Below, piece after piece: positions 38,685-52,300 of a stretch of DNA of 64,000 bases. The notes below the pieces were generated by a model that was not told where the DNA came from, did not search any database, and was given only the letters and a program-made list of their open reading frames with translations. A program made the translations under genes and the position numbers. Position 1 is the stretch's first letter. The number at the start of each line of letters is the position of its first letter. This DNA comes from Lepidurus packardi (lineage: Eukaryota > Arthropoda > Branchiopoda > Notostraca > Triopsidae), in assembly GCA_023053545.1 (NCBI GenBank), contig JAKZAN010000002.1:8986790-9050789 (forward strand), written 5' to 3'.

Positions 38685-41015
38685 CCGACAGCTTTACTTC
38701 AAATAGGATATTTTTTTTTTGCTTTCTGTCACTCGCGTTTATATTCGGGCTTCGGGTTACCGTGTGTGACACGTCTTGGGACCCAACAATGAATAGTTGT
38801 CCCAAGGCATAGCAACAGAGAAACCTTTCACGTTCCACAAAGCCTAATTGTTCGTTTGGGATCTCCAAACCTGAAATCTCAAGTTTCACCATATATTAAC
38901 CATTTCTGTAAGCGTTTGAAACGCGTTCGCTGGTTTGGGTTCGTAACTGTACTTAACTGAATGTAAATCCCAAAAGGAGCGTTGTGAAGTGGAAGACTCC
39001 TACGTGCATGAATTCCGCGTAGGTTGCACTAGTCCGTATTTCTCGGTTTTCAAATGAGCACCTCGGAAAAGGGTTTTACTAGAGCAATGTCATGGAGCGT
39101 TATACGCTATTAAGGGAGACTTAAAAGTGTTAGGGGTTGCCCAGAGTGAAGCTTGCGTTTTGATTTACGCCATATAGAGGACTCGAATGGCGAAAGGGGG
39201 AGCAATTAACGGTGTAAACTGTAAATCATCCCACAATTCGCGGAAATCACTCACGAATCCCTGAACCCACGAAAGTCCTTGTAGAATATATAATTTTAGT
39301 ATCTCTGCCTTACAGAGCCCTATTTGCAAGGTATTATTCCCCAAGATATTGCTGATACCAAGCGTAGGTGAGAATATAAAGGTAACTTCCACTAGGGTGG
39401 TCGTTACTGGGTCCAAGTTTTTGTTGTGGAATGACCGCAAAGCTGTAACCCACAACACCTTGGGTTCTATATGGATATATGGCTGATACTTTTCCGTATT
39501 ATTGTCCTGGACTCCAGACGGGCGAGTTTTGCCCGGAAACCACTCTTGTTTCCTTGGTCGTAACGTCATGCGCCCTAAGGGACCTATTATATTTATAGAC
39601 GGTATTGTAACGATTACATCTTTGAGTAGTATTATGAGCTTCAAGGGGGGGTATGTCTCGGGTGTCATCGCCGCCGGATATGTTGATGTATCATAGCAAT
39701 TGTTGGTCAGTGTGTGTACACCATGGACCCATTAGGGTTGATCGTGATATGTTCTGTGGGTGTTCTATACACTGATTTGGCGGGGAGATGGGCTAAAAGG
39801 GAAGGAAGAAAGAGTCACACACATAGACACCGTTATTGCCGGTGTTGGAGGGACCACTTTGATATTGCTGGGCACTTTGCCCGACCAGATGCGACAAGAT
39901 GTGGATGCGATGCGGTTTGTCAGTGAAAAGCCTAAGTTAGCATGATGAGAGATTGGCTTTTTGCATCTTTGGATGCGTACGATGATGGAGCGGCTAAGCA
40001 GGAAACTCTGTGAAAGTTTTCCGTGGAGGTAAAAAGAAAAAAAAAGGCCTGCAGAAGAATACGGGCTTAATGAAGAAAGACATCTTGACGGTTGGATGCC
40101 ATGGCCAAAAGTACCAGATGGTAAAAAACCTGCAGGCTGCGAAACGTATAGTTTTCTATAGCGTCTCGATTTGGTAACCTTTAGCTGACTTTGACTGTGC
40201 TAAGTGTTAATGCCGAGTATACTTAACGCCAAGTTTCTTTTTGTACTGCAAAATGAAGATGCTTTCTGTTAATTTAAACTTTTCGTAAGAAAATTAAAGA
40301 CAAAATTAAAATGCAATATTTTGTGTAATTCATTGTATTGGTGTGTGTCCCGCGAAAGCTGTAACAATTAATTATAAGGGGAAAAGGGGAAGGCGGGGTA
40401 AGGAGTTAGGATCGTGTATCGTGTATAACCGTCGATAATGTAGATTGTGCGACAAGGGCAGATACACACACACAAGAAGTGGACTGATTCCAAAATTCAT
40501 CTCTTAACAACCATTCGTAAATACATAAAAGCCCTTATAGTTAGCTAAAACAGTTGTTTACAGCCACCTTTCGCAAACTTTTGTTGTTGTAAAACCGAGT
40601 GATGTGTTAGTTTCAGCATGCGAATGTGACTTTTTTATATTCCCGTATGACAATTAAACTGAAACTGCAATTTCCTTATTGTACAATAAGTTTGTGGCTG
40701 CAATAACAGTCGCATAATTGCCAGCAGGACGAAAAGAGAATGCGCGAAAATTAAAACAAGGTGTTTTCTTAGGAGGCTGTACAACGAGGAACGAGGTGCT
40801 GTGGTACTTCATATTTTTTGGGGGGGAGTGAGAATTTAAGGGCAACTTTGGGGCAATTCAAATAAAGAAAGACGTCATAATGGGTGAAATCAAGGGAAAT
40901 AAAAGAGCAACACATTATACTTGTGCAAGTTATTTACAAATAATACTGACATGGCAATGTTTTACAAGGAAGGGGGAGGTGCACTAGACATAAAACATCT
41001 TTTTATGTGGGTAAT

Positions 41016-43472
41016 TCAAAAGATTACGGATAACGGGCGCCGGTATTCACCTGCAGCAGCCGCCGCAGCAGCGGCAGCCGCAGCGGGCGAATAATTGGCG
41101 GCGGGCGTACCGTAAAGCGGAACAATTCCTGCCGCTGCTGCTTGGCTGGCTTGTAAAACGTGTTGGGCAGCTTGACTATAATAATTGGCTAAAGCACCGG
41201 GACTGGAAAATCCGACCGACGTCGTCATCGAGCCATTGTTGCTGTTGGTCGTGGTCGGGTCTGAAGAGCTCCCATCAGAATGGGTCGACGTTGAATTGGA
41301 GGTCGAGATAGTTTTCATGTCAGGCGAAAGAGCCGGTACACTTCGCTGTTGTTGAGCGCCCGTGGATGGAGACTCTTGGTTGAAATGTTTGGCCGAGTCG
41401 CCGAGCATTTTCGCGTGCTCCATATACGCGTACATCTTGGCTGTTTCCAAATACGCTTTGGTGGCCGCCGAGGCCGAAGAATTGCCGTCAGACTCGTTGA
41501 AATAACGCTGATTATTGGCGTTGTTGTCCAGGTAGTTCTTATGAGCCGAGTCCGACATGGTGACGGCGGTCGAGTTGGAGTGCGCCATCGAGTTGGCGGT
41601 GTTGGAGGATGTGGTCGTGGTGGAGGAGGAGGATTCCAGGTACGCTTTGGAAGACTCTAGGTACTTAGCGGCCGCAGCAGTGACGGGATCTAAGGAGCCA
41701 GCGGCCGAGTGGTACATGGAGAGGCCGGGGTAGTTCGCAGCCGCGCGGTACTTCTCGGCGGCCGCTTCTACCGAGTAGCGTACGGAATCTAGCGGAGTAC
41801 CGACCTTGGAATTAGATAATTCTATTAACTCATTGAAGTTCCAGTAGACATCGCTGTTTGACATCTAGGAGAATTTCAAGAAACGTAGCAAAAAGAATTC
41901 CAGATCTTCGTGTTGCGAGAGAGAAAGAAAGAGGGCGCAATCGAAAAGGCGACTTTTTACCTGTTGGTTCATGGCGTTCTGCTGAGCAGCCGCGGCGGCC
42001 GCAGCTGCTGCAGCCATGCTAGCAGCACTTAGGGAAGAATAAGCACCTCCAGGGTAGTATGGGTTCATTTGAGGCATGGGACCCGTCACACCTGCAAATC
42101 AATCCCCATTTATTAAAACCAGCTCTGTAAAACCAGATGTTATCTCTGGGTGTGAGTGTGTGGGGTTGTGTGTCCCTATCGCTTTTTCAGTGTGAAATGG
42201 TGAGGAAGGGGTGGGGGGATGATGACTGGGCTAGTTTTAAAAGGGGTTGGATTCGGTTTAATTAAGAAGGTGTGAAACCCCAACGTATCATTTTGGGACA
42301 GAAGCCGATGAGAGTTGATACATCGATGGGATGGGATATCAGAAGGTTTTGCTTACCAGCTCGTAAAGCTTCCATGGAGACCGAAGGGTAAGGGATGGTG
42401 TAAGGGTAGCCTTCCTTACGCAAGGGTTTGGGTTTCCTTCGAGGGCGATATTTGTAATCGGGATGCTCTTTCATATGCATTGCCCTCAGCCGTTTAGCTT
42501 CATCGATGAAGGGCCGTTTCTCATCTTCCGTTAACAGTTTCCATTCCGCACCTAGCATAAACGACATCTTTTAGCTCTACATTGACTGCATTGACACATA
42601 GTCTTAAGTAAACATTTCGAGTTTCTGGAATGTTGTAATTCTAGAACGTTTCGGAACAACGAACGTTCAATCAACAATGAACGTTATTAGAAGGTTGACA
42701 AAGCTCGGTACCGACTTGATAAACGTTCATTATTGGATGAATCATTGCAATATTTTCAATTATTTTTTCATGTTTTTAATGTCATACAGTTTTGAAATAA
42801 GAGGATTTCAGAAGCGTGGGAGGATGAGCAGTATATAAATTAAGAAGACTTACCTAGTCGCTTGGAAATTTCCGAGTTATGCATCTTGGGATTATCTTGT
42901 GCGATCTTGCGACGTTGGAGACGCGACCAGACCATGAAAGCGTTCATGGGACGCTTAATATGATCGTCGTTGCCCTTATTTTTACCGCCTGCGGCATTCC
43001 CGCTCGCGCTCAAACCAGATGAGGAATTGTTAATACTGTTGCTGGCATAATTGGCTGCGGTATTGTTGCCCGGCGATGCGAGGTTCCCATGACGCGACAA
43101 AAGATGTGTCTGATGCTGTAGTTGGGGTGACGGGGAACGAGAGCTGTCTGGCGAAGACGTGGCGTTGGACAAGCCACTATGGTTGAGCCCATTGTTGGGA
43201 GCCGTGCCGGCAACAATGCCCATCATATTAGATGTCGCTTGTTGCAACGCTGGGTGATGATGCTGTGCTAATTGGTGATGTGGTGCGAACCCTAGCGACA
43301 GTGCCGAATGATGGTTCATGGCTAAATGGTGGTATTGTTGGTGCTGGTAAGGCGGTAGCGATTGGTGGTGGTGGTGGTGGTGGGCAGCGGCGGCGGCGGC
43401 CGACATGGCCGCGTTCATACTCGTCAAACGCTCTAACGCACTCGCCGAGTAAGATGGATTGCCTTCACACAT
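41016..43472 (-). CDS. Sox21b: SoxB HMG-box transcription factor, Sox21b-like
   Basis: Exons 43472-42854, 42551-42357, 42091-41961 and 41864-41016 join in frame into 597 residues. The N-terminal 170 residues are low complexity: poly-Ala, HHHHHH and many HH pairs, then Ser/Asn-rich. The HMG box is at about 170-249 ([23 protein letters not shown], split by a phase-1 intron at KRLG|AEWK). The stretch after it ([24 protein letters not shown]) looks like insect Sox21b. The C-terminal half has poly-Ala, repeated [12 protein letters not shown] / [13 protein letters not shown] helices and Ser/Thr-rich spacers, and ends YRRPLSVIF. The frame stays open upstream of ATG 43472, but a good acceptor (CTTTCAG|, exon from 43601) suggests that part is a 5' UTR exon. 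It lies between Sox21a and the Dichaete-like gene on the same strand, as in insects. Confidence 0.88.
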
Positions 43473-43682
43473 CCTTTGGTATAGGACTTGTCTCCAGCAA
43501 TCCGTACAATCGAGTCGGCAATTGAATGCAGAAGTCTGTGTAAATGACTCTGTAAGGGGGACTCTCTTCAATCGTTTTTTTTTGTTCTTTTTCCTGTGTA
43601 ACTGAAAGACAATAATAGGGTCGCGATAAATACAAGTATTGTGAAGGATTAAGTGCGGAATTAATAACTTCCGTATAACAAA

Positions 43683-43730
43683 GTGGCATTCATCGCAGGA
43701 GACATAGTGGCATTCATCGCAGGAGACATA
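43683..43730. repeat. Exact 24-bp tandem duplication upstream of Sox21b
   Basis: Copies at 43683-43706 and 43707-43730 are identical and begin GTGGCATTCATCGCAGG. They lie about 210 bases upstream of the Sox21b ATG, close to a probable 5' UTR splice acceptor. Confidence 0.95.
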
Positions 43731-46331
43731 ACACACTCGGGACAAGATTGGAGTGGGACACGTAAGCACACTAACGCGAGTGCAGCTGGAATGGTATTAC
43801 TTGTCATGTAATAATTAGTTGGGATCTTTTGTGGATCTCCAGTTTATGCGCGTCAAGACGAACGAAAAAGGTGGAGTTGGACTTTGTTCGATGAGGAAAT
43901 AGAAACAATTCTAGGATTGTACGAGCCTTCCTAATCCTCGCAACAAAGGCTTTCACAAGTTATGACTTCGCTTTTACGTAATCCAAAAGTGTCGACGGCT
44001 GTGATGAAATGAATCATGTTTATGGCGTGCGGAACAAAAGAGTGTTGATTTGAGTCTGGTTTGCTGTGATAAAACCGTACAATGTATAAAAAAGTCCCTA
44101 TCTGGGCTTGGGAAATTCCTAATTGCTAAGCTACTACCGTATTGTGTATAGATTTGTTGTGCACTTGACTTTCATTCATTTTGCACCTAAAGAGCTTCGT
44201 AACTCTTGGCACTTACCTGATTATTGCCGTTGGGAAGAGGCGAGGAAAGCTCCAATTTAATTAACCACTTTTCTTTTTAAACTTCTAGTCCCGGTTTTCT
44301 ATTCAGCTTTTTTTATTTTTCCTTTTTTAAGGGAAAAATGATAATATAGAGCCGTTGAGGATAACTCAGTAAATGCAATACACGGATAAACACTGCTAGG
44401 TCCATAAATCACGTAGGCTGTTTTCACGGTATTGTTCCACTGCACTGAAATCGTCTCGTGCGAGTCCGGTTCCTTCTAACCTTTCAGTGTCCCGAGGAAT
44501 TCTCTACTATAGTCAAGTATAAAGCGTACAATACGAGTAATACCGCAGCAGACCTCCAGCTCTTGCTGTCTGCAGCGGTTCGGGAGCCTGGCATACTACC
44601 GCACATTTTCTTCTGAGCACATTGTGGCATTCAAAGAGCCCTGACTGGGTCTTTAACTGTGACGTCACCCGCCTTGCGCCAATGGCTTTGTTCGAACCAC
44701 CGCTTTGGCCACGCCTCTAAAGCCCTGCGGCAAAGAACCTAGCTTCAACTACGCCCAAATCTGTCGACCAAAGATGCTTTGGGGGTTTCCTTGCAAGATG
44801 AACGTCTTACCCGGCGAACAGACAGAATATAAAATAATATTCATCTAACCAACAATTCCTCCCTCAAAAATTTGTCACCGCTTCCCATGAAACGTGTGTG
44901 CAAAACTAAGGAGTAGCTTCAATTAATACCCTGCAATCAATTCAATCAATCAAATAGCGACCATTGGACTTTTTGAATTATTCAGAATTTTGAAAAAAAA
45001 AAACGGATCCTAAAAGGACTTATTGTTCGTTTGTGAAATTAAGTAATCGATACGGCAGAAAGGGGTTGGGGAATTACTTTTTATTTCTTTTGCTCCAATA
45101 TATTGGGTTTTTAGGATTATATAAAGGAACAATACAGTTTTCCGGTTGGAAAGGGGCAGGACAGGAGTTAATGAGGGTTTTGGGGGCAAATTTATTTGTA
45201 AAATGGTAATAAGGATGGGGTTGTGTGAGTAAGATTCGTGTTATTTCAGATTAGGGAAGTGTTTAATCTGATAATGGCTTAAAAACATGGTGTGCTCCAC
45301 TTTACCCATAATTGTGTCGTTTTTACTTTATGATCACCGTAAATTTCCGGTCCGAATGACTCGTTTCTTTAAGGGGTTCTATCATATGGGGAAAATGGTG
45401 AAGAGAAAACATTGGAATATTCACCCTTGCTTCACCCTGCTTTCTGCTTTGTTTTTCTGTCTCCCTAAAATTGCGAAAGACTTCATTAAGGCTTCTTTTG
45501 TAGTCTTTGGAGAAATTACAAACATTATATACGCTTACTGCCCTCGATTCTACATACCGCAGAAACAACAACTGGAAATTGTATGGTTTACCTCAGAGAA
45601 CTACAATTACCGTATTACCCCTATAGCTTTTTTTTTACTGCAAGCAAATGTCGTTCTAAGAAAATATGCAACGAGGAAGTGAGTTGATAATTTACCCTCT
45701 TGACATTTGCTTCAAAGGCCTTGGAAAGCACGCTTTAGACAAGGTCAGAGGTCGAAATCTGTCGGGGAGGAATGAATCCGCAAATTGAGTTTGCCTTGAG
45801 ATGCCAATTGTAAGAGCAAGCGAAATGCATTCAAACGGGGGAATTATCCTCTACAAGTATACAGATGGAAGCAGGCCAGGTGTGCCGAGCCTCAGGTTAG
45901 GATTAGCTCAGAAAATGGATCTTTTGTGGTCAGGGACAAAGTAAAATGTGAACGTTCCTTAAATGGTGTAAAAAATTCTCGCCCTCTTAGTATAATTCAA
46001 ATAAAAATGAGACGAGGGGTAAAATACTTTTGAAACTTTAAAATTAAGTTACATTTTTTATTAAATATAATGTAAAAATTTCGGATTCGTGAGGTCGTTG
46101 GGCTTGGAACTTTGGTTCCGGAAAGGTAGTACGCCACTGTATTATGATGTATGGCAAGGGCTCGGCGATTGACCACCAAAGGTGGAAAAAGGTGGGAAAA
46201 GTTCCACGTGTATTTCGGGGGGTTACAGGGGTGCCTGGCATGCTCTGCATGGCATCCATTGAGCCCCAACTGGCCGTAAAGCTTCCGAAGCGGCTTCAAG
46301 CTTACTGGATTCGGTAGAAGGAGAAGGGTAA

Positions 46332-46354
46332 GGGGGTGTTGGGGGGGGGGGGGG
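46332..46354. repeat. Guanine run with quadruplex potential
   Basis: GGGGG at 46332-46336, a short TGTT spacer, then fourteen consecutive G at 46341-46354, with further G triplets on both sides. The run is long enough to fold as a G-quadruplex and to be length-variable or misassembled. Confidence 0.8.
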
Positions 46355-49300
46355 TGAGAAAGGCCCGAACGAGGGGTTAGAACGCTTTTTCCACCTTTTG
46401 TTACGGGTATTAGGTCCACCATTGTTGCGACCAAGTAGCTCCTCTTTAGATTATATCTGTACGCTCCATTGCCGAGTTTCAATTCCCTAAGCTCTTTGGC
46501 TCTATGCTCATGTGTAACAACTTACAAGTACCGAGTTTTTGTAAAACGGCATGTCTTAATACCGTCTGCTGTGTTGTGTTGTGTTGAGTATGAATGTGAA
46601 TCACAGATTCCCATAAGAGAAAACCTCCAACCCCCTCCAGGAAGCCCTCTTTTGATTAAGCCATCGATCTTCAAAGGCTTTAACGAAATTTTCCCGTTTT
46701 TCCTTGTTTTTGGTTTCGCTCAATACTCGAATTAAAACAAGATGAAACATCTTATACTGCTTTAGGTCAGTTAGCCAGTTTCATGAAAACTCAAGCAGTG
46801 AACAATTGAACAACGATTTAGCACAAATTCATTAAATTCAGATAGTTTAAGATACATTTTTGAAAGACGTTGAAATGAGTGAATGATTAGAATGGATGGC
46901 GATGGATGGAGTTTGAAAATAAGAGTAGACAGGAGGTTTTGTTTTGATCAAGAAAGGAAAAAAGTGGATAGGAAAATAAGATATATGGTTGGTAAGCTTA
47001 AAGTCGTTAGTCATGGGTGGGCGGGGGTAAAATTTTGGATTTGCAAGGAAATCAGGTATGAGGTCCAATCAAGCGAAAACTGGGACCGCTGTATATATAC
47101 CGAGTCGAGGCGTAGCTCCTGTGTATTGTTGTGTCCACTCTGTAAACCATTATGGCTCTCCCCGGCGCTCCCTTATATAGTCACAAATAAATGATAACAT
47201 ACGATACACAGTCCTGAGTCTAACACAAAAACCATTGAAGCAATTCTTATTCCCTTTTGATCCCGTGTTCCCATTGTCGGCACTCATAGTATTCTGTCAA
47301 AGACACACCTTATACTGTATTCGGTGCGTTCAGGTGCGTATTCCCGTAACTGTGACCAACGTAATTCCTCATACGCGTTCAAATTAACACAATTTCGTCT
47401 ACAATGCGTTTTATTTTGAAAAAACGAGCCAAAGAACGTTTCTTGTATAAAAGCGTAAGCATTTGAACATATGGAGCTTCCTTTTAAAACGCTTTTCGAA
47501 GTCCTTTGGGGCTTCTTGGGCGACCACTGTTCTGAAGGTTGAACTATATTTACGTACTTGAAAGAGGGTTTTTTTGGTCGAGTAGTAGAAAAAAAAGTTT
47601 GAGAATGCGAATGGGATTTCTGAGTTTGACACCATCTCGTTCCCGAGCATTCTGTAAAGAGAGCTCATTAATGGTGTCGTCTGTCGTCCTATAGTGGTTT
47701 GAGAAGGGGAATAGGATGCTATATATGTATAGAAACCTACTTCTTGGTGCCATCTGATAGCGCGAGGCACTATATTCTTTGCTGTTGAAAAGCAAGGGTG
47801 GCCCGCCATGTCGCACCACTATGTGTTGATGGATTTCTATGCACGCCCACCAAAATCAATCACAACTAGGGCGCACACAACATAATAACACCATACAGAC
47901 TTGAATATAAACTCACCAACTCGGCGAACGATAGATAGAATTGAAGAGGAGGCTTCCATTTCGAACCGTTTGTATGCGGATAATAGAATTGGAAATGAGA
48001 AGTTCATTCCCCGTTCGTTCGCGTAGACGACAGCACATATGCAGCACTTTCGCCCTGGGTTGCTGTTACCATACACTATATATTGCATTTCTCCATTTTT
48101 TATTTGTATTTTCAGATTTCTATTTGTTTTTCAAATAAAGAGAGACCCCCGCATTAACCACACGAGGTCGTAGACGAAGTGTGGATGCTGCTGTGTACAG
48201 TATTTGTTGTCAAAAGAAAGAAGAGACTGACGAGTGAAGAGAGAGAGGGATGTATTGTGTTACGCTGTGGCTTTGAAATGCTTTTGTGGAGGGGCGATAA
48301 TGGAATATGACAATCCCAGCAGCAGTACCATCATCTCCCACACAATTCCATAGCAAGCTTTTCAAAGGCCTGAAAGCTTTCTTTAAAATGCATTCCCACC
48401 AAAAATCTGAGAAGAGGAAACTGACAAAAAGTTGTCTTTTTTTTCTTTATGTACAGTACCCTGTGAAACTGTTGTTTTTTTCGAATTGCAAGGAGAAAAC
48501 TGAGTGGATTGTCTCATAATTTTTAGGTAGTGGATGTGGTTTTTCGGGGAGTAATTAGGAAGCAACCCCGTAAAACCAGCACACGATTGTTGGGTTCGGT
48601 AAAAAAAATCGCGTGGGTACTTGGTGGGGGAGAAAATGGGGAAAAGTAGTTCTGAGATGCTGCGGTTCCTCTTTCAGACATCTCAGCTAATGACGTACCT
48701 GGTTGTGGCAGATGCCCGGCAATTAGCTGCGAAAGGCATTGTTGTGGGTTGGGAAGGGGTGACGTCCTGCAATTTTGCAGTCGAAGTCAGACAGTTAGGA
48801 AGTCTCTAGAGACAAGTTTTCCCAAACAGGTGCCGTTTTAAGGGGGATTTTGGGGTGGAAAAGTGGCAAAGGCGGGGAAGCAAATCTTGACCAGCATCTT
48901 CCTCGTAAATGGACAAGACCCGGTTGATGCTAGCCAAGAAGCCATCAGCTTTATGATCCCCCTCACTCGCTTGGTTTTCTGGGCTTCTTGTCACACAAAA
49001 GCTTAAAACTGTTTCTTTCACCTTCCACCCCCCAACCCAAAAACCGAGAAGTTTGAGTGTTCCTTGTCTTTCTATTGTTGTTAAAAGGGGGGTGGTTTCC
49101 GACCAGACCTTTACTTTGGCCTATTCTTGTTCCTTTGGGACCATCACCATCAACCCCCTAGCAATTTTTGTCCCTAATCAAAGGTATTGTCCACATTGTC
49201 CCTGCTAGACTGCTTGACGCTTCTTCCTTGAGGTTCTTCTGTCCGTTCTGGTAATCCTCGGCTCTCTGTCTCGCTCTTGGATCCTTGCATTGGGCTACAA

Positions 49301-52300
49301 CGGGGACTCGTTTAAGAACAAGAAGAAAAAAAAGGAACAAACAAAAAAAGACAGGCTAATATAGTATGGACCTTTATAGCTTTTACCATGTCACCCTTTA
49401 TGAAAGTGTCATCTTGTCCTATAGGAAAAATGATGCGCGATATTAAAAAGCGAAGGAAAAAATAAGAAAAGCTTTTTCTCCATGCTTCTTTTGGACTTAC
49501 CTACAGAATTAAAGACTCTTAACCTCCACCTTTCAAATCCAACTAATTTGCATAGCAAAGCGGACCGCCCGTTTATATTAGAAGACTGCAAATGAAATGA
49601 CAGCCCAGCAGGCAAACTAGAGGTGCTTGCAGATGCTTAACTTCAGCGCCGAGTGTATCACTTTTCGTGAAATGGGAACATGTTAGCCAACTTTTCATCC
49701 GAGATATGGAAGAAAACACAGAACGAAATTTGAACAACGTCTCAAGTTACCACAGTGGATCGTGGTACGTTTCATTTCATTTTCAATTTTTTTATTTTTT
49801 TTTCCGTTTTTTTCCTTTAAAAATGTTAGAAATATTAAGTTTCAACTTGAAACTTTTGTTTTTATAAATATTTCGAAATAGAAAATTTCAAAAATTTTTA
49901 TAAATATTTTAGTTCGTCTTGAAACTTTTGTTTTTCCGGAATTTGCTCCAGATTTGTGGACTGGAAGTAACTTTGATATCAGCATAGAAGAAAAAAACGA
50001 GTAGGAATATTGACGGAAATTCATAGCCATTTTTCGAGTTTTTGCCATTTGAGTTTTTAGTTCTTTTATTGTAGATTTTTGTTGCTCGAGTTGTTCTAAT
50101 TAAGGGGTTTTCGGGGTCTTTAGCACTGTAACGGCGTTAGCAAGTCGGGCATGTAGCAATGAAGCTTAAAACGTTCAAGTGAACAATGAAAATAACTTTA
50201 CCCATGCCTTATCATGTCAGGATTTTGAAAAGAATTTTTAGAGGAAAGGAAAATGGATGTGACAGCAAGCTTGTTAGTGAGAATAAAAACCTTATGGGTT
50301 ATAATAGGCTCAGGGTCCTTTTAGGAGGGTGGGTAACAATTGGGAGAACTGAGCCTCGTAGTGCTGCCGTGTCGTCTAGTGTAGTGTGTCGGCACTCGCA
50401 ACAATGGTATCTAGTAGCATGAGCAACTGTATATGTGTGGTGATGGGAGAAAAGGTGTGGACAATGATGTTCTGAAAAGTTTTGGTTCATTGCCTCTCTA
50501 TATCTAGGTGGGAGAAGTATACACAAGAGTGTAGCACAAGAGGTAAAATTCATTGTTGCCCATTTAACCAAAACGTTCGACAAAAGCCCTTTTGCTTGTT
50601 AGACTCTTTTTCCTCGCTTCTGATTTCCAAGCCTCAGCAACAATGAACAACTTAGGGCTAAGTAACACCTACAATTCCAAACCACATCTTTTTTTCCCTC
50701 CAAGCAAGTTTTGCTGCTATATTCATTCATGTTCAGCTTAAGAAACTCAGTTTAGTGTATATGAAAGGTCCATTTTTGCTCTACGCTAGCTTGGCATGGG
50801 AGGTTTGGTAGTTGGCTTCAGCTTCAGCCTTTTATTTCTTACCTTCCCCCAAACTGCCATTAAAAGCCAGGCCCAAGCACCAAGGAGCCTTTTGTGTACT
50901 TTTGTACAAATGAAAAGGTTTCGGCGTTTTCACGCGGAAGCACCATTGAGAAGGACCTTGAAAGGAGTCCCAAGAAGTGCTATTCTTGGGCTATTTTGTC
51001 CCTTGTGTGTAGTGTGGCAACCCAAGAAGCCCAGGTGAGGCGAATCGACTCGACTCCTTAAGCCAGTGAGAGCACAGGATTTTCTTTCCTTCCTCAATTC
51101 TAACATTCAGGTTACAACATTCTCAGACTCGACCTACGCAAGACAGAAAACAGAAAGTAAAAACACATACTTACTTGCAAGTAAGCAAGTGGGAACTAGA
51201 ACGTTTCTTTCCTCGACTTTTTAGAAAATCGAAAGAGTCTGTCAAGCTAAGTTATTTCGAAGATTATTTACAGTAGAAAAACCATCAAAAGAACAATTTT
51301 TTGTTAACATATAAAGCAAAAAATCTAGCTTCTAGTATTTTTTTAACTCCATCAAGAGCGAAATTATGCTCTGAAAGAACATTTATCTAAACTTAGTGTC
51401 ATATGGCTCAATAGTTTTTTTTTTAATTGAAACAACATAGGCTTTCAGCTTTTGTCATATCTTGTATTATTGGTTCTCTATTCACTCATTCTATTCAGTT
51501 TAGTTTAGGACAGAACAGGGCATGATCAGCTTTGTTTACTCTTTAGACATGGAGATGGAAATAAACAGTAAGCAGTAACCATAGTAACAGTTCCGTAAGC
51601 AACGCCATGTATAGTTCTGCAACGTCGCGACCCAAGTTTGAATGCCAACGGCTAAAAGTACAAAAAATAGAAACAAAGTTCGTCGTTCTTAAAATGGTCT
51701 AGGCAACTCTAAGCACTCATCAGAATCTCTACATTTAATTTCGTTTGCTCTTTAATCGATTTACTAAACTCAGAAAGTTTTGTTTTACTAATTATGAGTA
51801 AAATAAAACTTTCTGGGGTATTTGTTCAGGTGAAAGTTTCTAACATTCTTAAACTTAATTTGGCCAAAGTAAGAAATAAAAAGAATGGGTAATTGAAAGC
51901 GTGAATGAACAGATTTGCCAAAGGAAAGGGTCGAGCTTTTCGCGTTGCGAAAGCTCTTTTTTATAGTGCTGAGGAATGGCATCCGCATTGTTGGGTGTTG
52001 GTGACATTGAGTGACCGCCTGCTGAGGTTTTGCCGGGTTGTTTCGCTGGCATGCCTCGCCCTATATCGGAAAATAAAATATAGCGCGCCCGTTGTGACGG
52101 ACAATAACTCTCTATAGTGGACCCCCATTCAATTAGGCCTCGTCTTTCGGGAAAAAAGAGGAACCATAGTATATACAAGGGAGTGGGGGAAAAGCTTTTG
52201 AGGTTGCGGAGGAAAAGAGAATTGCTGCGACACCTGAGCTATTGTTTTGCTCCTGACCCTCCCCAGCAATCATTTCCGGTCGATTGTGTGCCTTTTTCCG

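Noticed and set aside
38431-38892. 153-codon minus-strand open frame
   Set aside because: No family resemblance; composition follows local AT-rich sequence.
39165-39668. 167-codon minus-strand open frame between Sox21a and Sox21b
   Set aside because: No recognisable motif and no splice context; position in a gene desert alone is not support.
41349-41660. Arg/Gly-rich plus-strand open frame
   Set aside because: Antisense shadow of the Ser/Ala-rich C-terminus of the Sox21b-like gene.
43473-43769. N-terminal extension of the Sox21b-like protein
   Set aside because: The frame is open, but a strong acceptor at 43601/43602 and the basic, non-conserved translation suggest UTR; the ATG at 43472 gives a plausible Sox21b start.
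45287-45682. 131-codon plus-strand open frame
   Set aside because: Phe/Tyr-rich translation typical of random AT-rich DNA; no known domain.
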